Of a stretch of 64,000 nt of DNA, positions 57,531-64,000 are shown in pieces. A program made the translations under genes and the position numbers. The stretch spans positions 39,618,001-39,682,000 of the forward strand of contig CM114272.1 of the NCBI GenBank assembly GCA_050084515.1. Reading direction: 5' to 3'. Position 1 is the stretch's first letter. Each line of letters opens with the position of its first letter. The notes below the pieces were generated by a model. The model worked only from the letters and a program-made list of their open reading frames with translations, searched no databases and had not been told where the DNA came from. Source of the DNA: Blasia pusilla. Lineage: Eukaryota; Marchantiophyta; Marchantiopsida; Blasiales.

Positions 57531-57926
57531 CCCAAGTAGTCGAATGTGCAGCTTTCCTCGAAACTTTTGGTGTCGACTATCATACATCAGCACCAGGTCC
57601 CCATCCTTCACTGGATCATGCTTTATTCGGTCATCAAACCTCATCTTCCTTTGTTGCTGAACAGCCTTGGTCTTCTCCAATGCTGCCTTTCTCTCCTCCT
57701 CTAGGGCATCAATCATATCCAGCTTGCTATCTATGCCACCTTCAGGTTGGAAGTGCCCTTCTAGAGTATGATCAGTCTTCAACTCCAACTCTACTACCGA
57801 GAGAGGGTTCTGCCCATACACCAAGAAGTAGGGCCTTTTTCCTGTTGTACTCTTCTCAGCAGCGTTGTAAGCATGGACAGCTGAAGCTAATTTCCTATCC
57901 CAATCTGATTTGTGAGGTGCCAACAT
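57474..57926 (-). pseudogene. Gypsy integrase C-terminal fragment
   Basis: A 150-aa minus ORF: LAPHKSDWDRKLASAVHAYNAAEKSTTGKRPYFLVYGQNPL (the integrase end with Y-N-x-x-x-x-x-T-G-x-x-P-Y), then RMRFDDRI-like and KDGDLVLMYDSRHQKFRGKLHIRLLGPYQV, the GPY/F module. It runs straight into the minisatellite, which replaces its C-terminus. It belongs to neither of the other gypsy families here. Confidence 0.8.
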
Positions 57927-59378
57927 CTTGGTCCAAATAGCACCAATGATCCCATTTAAACTGTAGATTGTTGTTCTAGCTCCTTCTACTCACCTAACTA
58001 GAGTACCAAAAGTATCTAACACACATGGGAGCCACTTATGAAGGGGCGCACAGAGTGCTTTCAAGCGGACCTCTAGAGAATTCAGCCAGTTCTGGAGGAG
58101 GCTAGCCTTGAATCGGCAAAGGAGTATGAAATGTGGTTGAATGACATCGGGATAAGCTGACGAAGAACCCTGGGTTCAAGACAATGTTCAAGAGCCAGTT
58201 TCTGCCGTAGGGGGATGTCGACAAGGAGATTGGCGACTTGAAGAAACGGGACTTCTCCAAAAAGAAGAAGGAGCTTCAAGATCAAGCTGCCGATTCATCT
58301 CGCCATCAAGCTGCGCACAGAATGGTGTTTAGATTCTTGACTTCCTGTGTGAACGCAAGAACATGGAGGAAGTTTCTGGTGGCGCTCAAGCTATGGGCAG
58401 ATACTCCGGATGGCGAAGGATTCTCCATGTACGACGTGGAGATGGCACTCGACATGAGCCTTGGGAAGTGCTGAACTGTCCAATCTGGTTGGACTTTAGC
58501 AACACCGATGAGCTGATTGATCCAGCAATGCGAGACTTTTATAATGCGCTAGCTGTTGGCAAGGAGGACATCCCAAACATTTTCAAGACTGAGGAGTACT
58601 TCAAAGGGGATGCCGCAGCACAAGCGATTGAGGCGACTGAGATTTTTTCAAAAATTGTAATAGCAAAAGACAAGTCCACCACGGGGTTGAAATCCAAGGT
58701 GAAGGGCCCTAAACCATCCAAGGCAGAATCATCTAGGCAAGAAGAGCGGCAAAAAGAGGCCCCAAAACAGAAGCTTGTGGATTCCGTGGTCAGAAGACCC
58801 CAACAAGCAAGCATCCCACTCACGAGAAGCGAAAGAGGGAGAGACTCGAGTCCTTTGAAGGGGGGAACAAGAATGTAGTCTATGCTCCTTCATCGTTGGG
58901 GAAGCACAGGGACGGAGCATCGAAAATCACCATCCTACTCCATCAGACATTGTTGCTGGAAGAATTGGAGAAGTTCTCCACACAGGAGTCCACGCCTGCC
59001 CTAAAGGAGCTGACACTCTTGGGATGAAAGCTTCTACAAAATGGTCATGCCCCATGGACTGTCAATGGGGTACATGAGAATGTTGGAGTTGACCTCCTCA
59101 TCGTAGATCTACTATCGGGGCTAAGATTGTGGGCAGAGAACCCACACAACACAGTCTTGGATTGGAACATTCCCTTCATATATGACCAGATCGCGTTGAT
59201 GTTCTCCTTTTTCAACGCGTATCTGAGTGACACGAGATGTTTCCTTGTTCTCATCGGTCGCAGCAAGGATGAGCTCTTCAACTTGCAGTGCGTCAAGAGA
59301 TCGTTGAAGTGGCAAACAGTGCACTCTTGGGTTGTGAAGAACAACTACCCGCTGAGGTTGGCTACAAACCAACTCTTG

Positions 59379-59797
59379 GTAAGTCTGAAAAACTTATGCA
59401 ACTTTTTTCTTTTTTTTCTTGCAACCCGTCGGACTCTAACGGGTTGCTCAACACACATCAAAACTGGAGTGGTGATGCAACCCATCGGACTTTGACAGGT
59501 TGCACATTGACCCTTACACGGACTGTGCAACCTGTCAGACTCCGACGGGTTGTAGGACCCACTTGTCGGGTTTTCGGGTGTGTCGAGCAACCCGTCGATT
59601 TTGTACGGGTTGCACATGGACCTTGCCACGGCATGTGTAACCCGTCAGAACCCGACGGGTTGTATCATCCCCAATTTTGCAACCCTTGATTCCGTTGGTG
59701 ACATCTGACATTTGCAACCCCTCGGATTCCGTCGAGTTGCTCTTCGAAGACCTCTTCCTCGAATCTTAGCTGATTTTTATGGTTGTGTTCTTTGTAG
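59379..59797 (+). other. Palindrome-containing intron of methyltransferase copy 2
   Basis: GTAAGT to TTTGTAG, 419 bp. Palindromes at about 59,420, 59,477, 59,527, 59,585, 59,636 and 59,715. Same position as intron 38,504-39,023. Confidence 0.8.
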
Positions 59798-60037
59798 ATC
59801 GAATACGCCTACGTCTATTCTTTTGTCAGACTCGAGTACAGGTTCGAGGTTTCTGAGGTACAAGATCCTGTTGATCCAGCTTCACATGGATTCACTCTTA
59901 AAATCCTCTCCAATTCACCCCCGAGAATTGTCGTCAAGGAAGGAGTGCCACTGCTTGGAGGGAGGAAAAAATCACCCCCACTCATGCAGACCCTGATGAA
60001 GCTGTGTTCGAGGCCAAGTGATTTGGTGCTCGATTTG

Positions 60038-60628
60038 GGGGCCTGGTATTCTGGCAGGAGAGAGGAAGAGAGGAAGAGAGTAGAGTCTCTCTTCAAACAA
60101 GAGGCACAAAAAGGAAAAAAAATTTGAAACTCTCTTCAAAAAATATGAAGATTATGGATAATAAGTGAGTAATTTTTTTAAAATTTTTTTTAAGAGAGGA
60201 AACTTAGTGATGCCGACAGGTTGCAATTTTTTGGTGTTTTTTTTTTGGTTAAGGAAGATTTTTCATTTTTTTGGGTTTTTTTAACGTTTGCAACCCGTCG
60301 AACTCTGACGGGTTGCAAACGTTAAGGAAAAATTTCAAAAAAAAGGAAAAACCAAAAAAATTGCAACCCATCAGATCTCGACGCGTTGAAAAGGTAAAAA
60401 ATTATTTTTAAATTTCAAACTTTTTTAAAATTTCCAAAAAAAAATTCACCAGTAAATTTTTTTGGAAAAAAATTGCCTCTTCAACTTGTCAAAACTTTCC
60501 TCTCTCCAACCTGTTGGAAACTCTCTTCAAACCAAGAGAGCCCTAGGGGTTGCCAATATCTTCCTCTCTCCTCTCTCCTCTCTCCTTGCTTCCTCTCGTC
60601 CTCTCGTCCTCTCCTCTTTACCGCTCCT
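60038..60628. mobile_element. Small non-autonomous member of the large transposon family
   Basis: About 591 bp inserted in exon 4. The left end has GGGG-CCTGGTATTCTGGC plus a GA-rich tract, as the right end of the large transposon in complement; the right end, in complement, begins AGGAGCGGTAAAGAGGAGAGG, as the large transposon's left end. The flanking CTCGATTT is repeated (60,029-60,036 and 60,630-60,637), a target duplication of 8-11 bp with one mismatch. The interior is A/T-rich with two palindromes (about 60,292 and 60,361) and has no gene. It is in the opposite orientation to the large copies. Confidence 0.8.
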
Positions 60629-61231
60629 CCTCGATTTTGGTGGGTCTTTGTGGGGCTAGTGTTACAGCTGCTTGGCAGAGTGGCCAAAATCTTCTTTTCC
60701 TTGAGTCTTGAAACAACTTGTTTGCACTTTTCCGAGAGGCAAAGTCTGAGTATGAGAGGTTGATGGGCGTTTACAAGTGGCTTGCACGAATCAATGAACG
60801 TGTATTAGAGCCACTGGTTGTGACGCCATCCTCACTACCAATAATCCCAAAAATCGTAAGGGCAAGGCCACCGGTGATTCTAGAGGAGCTGTCAAATGAT
60901 GACGAGTGAGTGTAGGTGCCTTGGATTTCAAGCATTTTGGAGTTGACATATACTAGTTCCCAGGGAGGAGTAAATATCGATATGGATGGATTTCCCTTTG
61001 TAGAAGCTTCAAAATCACCTATCCCGGTATGCGTTGGGAATTTTCTCGGGTCACATGGGACCGATATCGGGTTCCAAGGGGGACAAGGCTCTCAAATCCT
61101 CCTTCCTTCTCAAATCCAATCTAGAATCGTGTAGGGGAGCCAGTGACTTGGCCTGAGAAGTTACTGGTAGAGGAACCGGAAGAGTTAGGAATTTTTTTGT
61201 AGATGACGAGGCTAAAGAGATCATAGACTAA

Positions 61232-63650
61232 ATTTTCTTCTTCAAGAAATCAAATGTAAGTAACCAAATTGTAAATGGTTTTAAATAAAGTTGATATTTT
61301 GCACCTAATTCTCTTCACGCTTATGGTCTCATGTTATTTTCGATATCACATTCCAAATTTTGGGTGAGGCTTCTGTGCTGTTGCAATGCGTCGGAAACCG
61401 ACGGGTTGTCAAAAAGGGTCTTTGAACTGCAATGTCTCTTCACATTTATATTTTTCCTGAAAATATCGTCACTATATGGTCTTTTCACTGTACCAAGACC
61501 AATTTGGTTCCTTCTATTCTTTTGAGGTGGTATCCGTGCTCTGTTGGACTCTAATATTCGGTTGGAGAGGTTGGTAACCCGTTTGATTCCGAAGGGTTGA
61601 GAACCATTCCAACTAATAGAAAATATTAGTTTTTGCAGACAGTCTAGTCTTACAACCCGTCGAGAGCCTTTCTTCCAGTAAGGGCAAGCCTTCTAGTTGC
61701 GGCAGACGTGGTCGATGCAAGGTTAACTCTCTAAGAAGTTATCATTTTTCAATACAAAATTATTATGTATACTCTCCATTCTTTCACGATAGGTATCACA
61801 AATGGAAGTGTCGAGGCGATCACTTCTTTGTAACATCGGATCCCGAAATTCCTAACTATAAAATCCCTATAGACTACTTTACGCTTGTACACGAGGAAGA
61901 TAGCACAACTACTGTTAAACCCTACTTGAGCACGCCTATTGACGTCCATGGATCACTATATAAGGACATACAAAGTACAATCCCATGTCCTTCCATATGT
62001 GACAATAAGAAGGATCATCGGAGTTGGAGATTGAATAACCTGGTTCATGAACGCCTCCCCGAAGTGATAAACTAAATAGCGAGTGAACCAGTGCCTACCT
62101 ACAAAGAGTATCTTGACATGGTACTCTTTGTAGGTAGGCACTGGTTCACTCGCTAAAGTCGGGCACAACTCGTGCTCCACCCCTATTCATGTTTGACAGA
62201 TATTCTCTACTCTCCTCAAGAATGGATTTTGGCGGAGTTATTATCCCAAGAGGCGTAATCCATTCTCATTGGGAAAATAACAAGCCAAAATATTCACTAT
62301 TTTAGTATGACTAAACTTGTCTAAGGTGACAAGCCTCTCATCTCCACACACACACCACACTCTAGAAACCTCTCGAAGAATAGATCATGGTCAAGTTACT
62401 CTCCCAAGAAGGGTAATCCACTCTCATTGGAAGAGCAAGCAATCCCAAAGCCATCTACTCAAGAGTGACACGAGAGACTCAAGATGTGGAATAGAAGCTG
62501 ATGAACCCTTGAAGGTCCCTCATCTTTATATACTCACAAGTGATCCACAAGAGTACGAAATAGAGCTAATCTTATCTTGTGCCACCTGGCTTCCTCTCAA
62601 GGCTTAGCCAATCACATTTTGACACAAGTAGATTTCCTCTTATCTCTTCCAAAATATCCTCTTTTACCCACTTGATATTTTCCAAATTACCCCAACTAAC
62701 CTAGCCACCAACCAAGCCTAATTTTGTTTTTCATTAAAGCACCAACCTCACTTATTTATTTTTATAAAGTTATCTTTTATTTATTACCTCTTTTTCTGAA
62801 GTTGGGCCCGCATAAAAGAGGCACCATAAAGAGGTTTAAACATGGGAATTTCCTTTTCCTAAGCTAATTTACTTAATCCTAATAAAACTCTATCTAACAC
62901 TTTACGTGGAAGGAGTCTACACACTGGCTGATTTTACTATACGATAACGGGTTGCAAGATAACCTTAAGCAGGGACTGTAAAGTCTTGCAACCCGTTGGA
63001 ATCCAACAAGTTGCAAGATATCCAAAAGCAGACAATCCTTGTAACCTATTAGATTCTGACATGTTGCAAGAGGTGCAACTTCTCTGCTTTCGATAGGTTG
63101 CAAGGGGTGCAACCTGTCAAATTCTGACGGGTTGCATGTCTGAATGAATGGACTACCTGCTTATCAGTCTCCCTCTTCACTCCTGACGGTTACCAACCTC
63201 TTGCTTCCATTGTCCTCTTAGTCCTTCCTTGTAGGTTTTTTTCTCGATGCATATATCTCCCAATGGCTGAGAAAATGGTGAAACCAAGTTGTCAAACGCC
63301 CAACAGTCTCCTATAGACTCCATGCACCCATATATGAGTCAACATATGTTACTAAATCGTGGCCTCCGAGTTTTCTGGAACCCTACACTTTCTCAATATC
63401 CAAGACTGTCATGAAAGTCATCGGCTATGCCTAGTGGTCAAAGTTTACTTTGAGCGGATCTCAAGTGTTATGTTGTGGAAAATCCCACCTGATGGATCTA
63501 TATTGATTGGATGGGGTTTTTCATGCCTTGATGCATTAAGAGCCCTCCTACCCAATAAGATGAGGGTGGGAGTTGGACATCAACAGTCCATAAGTAAAAC
63601 CCTCAAGAGCACTATAGTCTATTGACTTCATAGTCAATCTTTATTAGCAC
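61232..63650. other. Non-coding part of transposon copy 2 with extra sequence
   Basis: No supported gene. Palindromes at about 61,382, 61,572 and 62,945-63,140. The equivalent part of copy 1 is about 1.2 kb shorter, so an insertion probably lies at 61.6-62.9 kb, including the strong hairpin at 62,077-62,155 and an imperfect repeat (TCTCATTGGGA at 62,264 and TCTCATTGGAA at 62,423). Its ends were not found. Confidence 0.4.
62077..62155. repeat. Perfect 34-bp inverted repeat with 11-base loop
   Basis: The left arm 62,077-62,110 (TAGCGAGTGAACCAGTGCC...) is exactly complementary to the right arm 62,122-62,155 (...GGCACTGGTTCACTCGCTA). The loop is 62,111-62,121. No mismatch. Confidence 0.95.
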
Positions 63651-64000
63651 CTATCATTGTTCTGAAATTGTTTGTATAAATAAAATTCTCCCTAGATGGT
63701 CCTCCAACAATAATACCCCCTCTAGGTGGCTTACTTTATAGTCGTCTTAGACTAGCAATGTGAAAAAAATTTGGCTCACATGGAGAGTGATGGAAGCATG
63801 TTTGAAGTGGTCTTCTTATGTCTACTTTTTTTTCCAAGCCTGGAAAAATAAGGTTAGTTTATGCTCCAATCTGGTCCACTTGCTACTCTCTTCTAAACAT
63901 TTTTTTGCATTTGAAAGCAAAATAAAAATACACAAATCTCAAAAATTTTTGAAGAGAAGAGGCGGATTCTGCCATTATTTTAAGAGAGACTCTCCTCTCT
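63651..64000. mobile_element. Right terminal region of the second large transposon copy
   Basis: Homologous to 40,990-41,288: GGTCCTCCAACAA, GGCTCACATGG-GAGTGATGGAA, CTACTCTCTTCTAAA, ATTTGAAAGCAAA, GAGACTCTCCTCTCT. The window ends about 45 bases before the expected element end and its target duplication. Confidence 0.8.

Larger units (their letters stand above)
55641..58052 (-). mobile_element. Internally deleted LTR-retrotransposon inserted in methyltransferase copy 2
   Basis: GAGTG occurs at 55,636-55,640 and 58,053-58,057, and the insert starts TGTCTCACCAGG and ends GGCGCACA (TG...CA). Removing it joins the methyltransferase reading of copy 1 (GKSMIE to the segment matching SLQAEL). It carries a minus-strand integrase C-terminus and a minisatellite. 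About 55,641-56,850 should be the LTR (not coding, pyrimidine-rich). It lacks gag, protease and RT. Confidence 0.75.
54973..61231 (+). pseudogene. ParB-methyltransferase gene, copy 2 (methyltransferase part), twice interrupted
   Basis: Exon 3 opens with IVSEGNVTHHW (54,974) and is close to copy 1 (KKTWANTFISQDATITILCWSKIQAAKKSA) to 55,640, where a 2.4-kb LTR-element derivative intervenes. It resumes at 58,058 and runs to 59,378; intron 59,379-59,797 (GTAAGT...TTGTAG). VDLLIVDLLSGLRLW (59,087 on) replaces the D-P-P-Y-like motif. Exon 4 (59,798) reads YAYVYSFVRLEYRFEVSE, VPLLGGRKKSPPLMQTLMKLCSRPSDLVLDLG, is cut at 60,037 by the small MULE, and continues at 60,629 with AAWQSGQNLLF to LSNDD. ParB exons 1 and 2 are not found. 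Premature stops at 55,356, 55,389 and 58,472 and others. Confidence 0.72.

Noticed and set aside
56892-57940. Three overlapping plus ORFs of 188-236 aa with Leu/Ser/His repeats
   Set aside because: They come from the 39-bp minisatellite, which keeps all frames open, and oppose a real integrase fragment on the minus strand.
61749-62180. Minus ORFs of 66 and 74 aa near the 34-bp hairpin
   Set aside because: No motif, and the second is largely built from the hairpin arms.

Overview
The window is repeat-dense nuclear DNA of a green plant lineage (streptophyte). It shows no rRNA, tRNA, CRISPR, operon or bacterial signal. Nearly all coding potential is broken transposable-element sequence, with GT-AG introns, nested LTR retrotransposons that keep 5-bp target duplications, and plant-type primer-binding sites. 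One Ty3/gypsy family carries a C5 cytosine-methyltransferase domain and a C-terminal PHD finger. DNMT-carrying retrotransposons are published for charophyte algae (and dinoflagellates), so a charophyte or other early-diverging streptophyte fits best; the species cannot be fixed from sequence alone.

Layout. 1-0.96 kb: 3' end of a PHD-finger gypsy polyprotein. 0.97-1.81 kb: a fold-back element with long inverted arms and a 10-bp target duplication. 1.8-5.9 kb: minus-strand debris of a second gypsy family (protease and coiled-coil ORF). 6.9-7.3 kb: GGATGGA-type repeat. 7.5-10.4 and 18.3-19.45 kb: a decayed PHD/DNMT gypsy element, split by a 7.86-kb minus-strand LTR element (10,420-18,279, target duplication CAAGT) and then by a tRNA-Met-primed gypsy element (19,453-about 23,575). 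23.7-29.65 and 41.34-42.2 kb: copy A of the second gypsy family. 42.9-43.9 kb: a fragment resembling a plant host gene family. 45.0-54.0 kb: copy B of the same gypsy family, with an extra ORF after pol.

The most striking object is an 11,682-bp DNA transposon (29,650-41,331) inserted in copy A and flanked by a perfect 10-bp direct repeat. On the minus strand it encodes a Mutator-like (MULE) transposase with a His/Cys N-terminal finger, a DDE core and a SWIM finger. On the plus strand, divergently, it encodes a multi-exon protein in which a ParB-like N-terminal domain is joined to a beta-class (N4/N6) DNA-methyltransferase-like domain, an architecture otherwise familiar from phages and plasmids. 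Its introns and non-coding parts are packed with short near-perfect palindromes, partly as an exact 64-bp tandem array. A second, more damaged copy runs from about 54.6 kb past the right edge of the window. It is itself interrupted by a 2.4-kb LTR-element derivative (target duplication GAGTG) and by a 0.6-kb non-autonomous member of the same MULE family.

The window therefore holds two unrelated DNA methyltransferase types carried by two unrelated mobile-element classes, none intact. The order of insertions can be read from the nesting.
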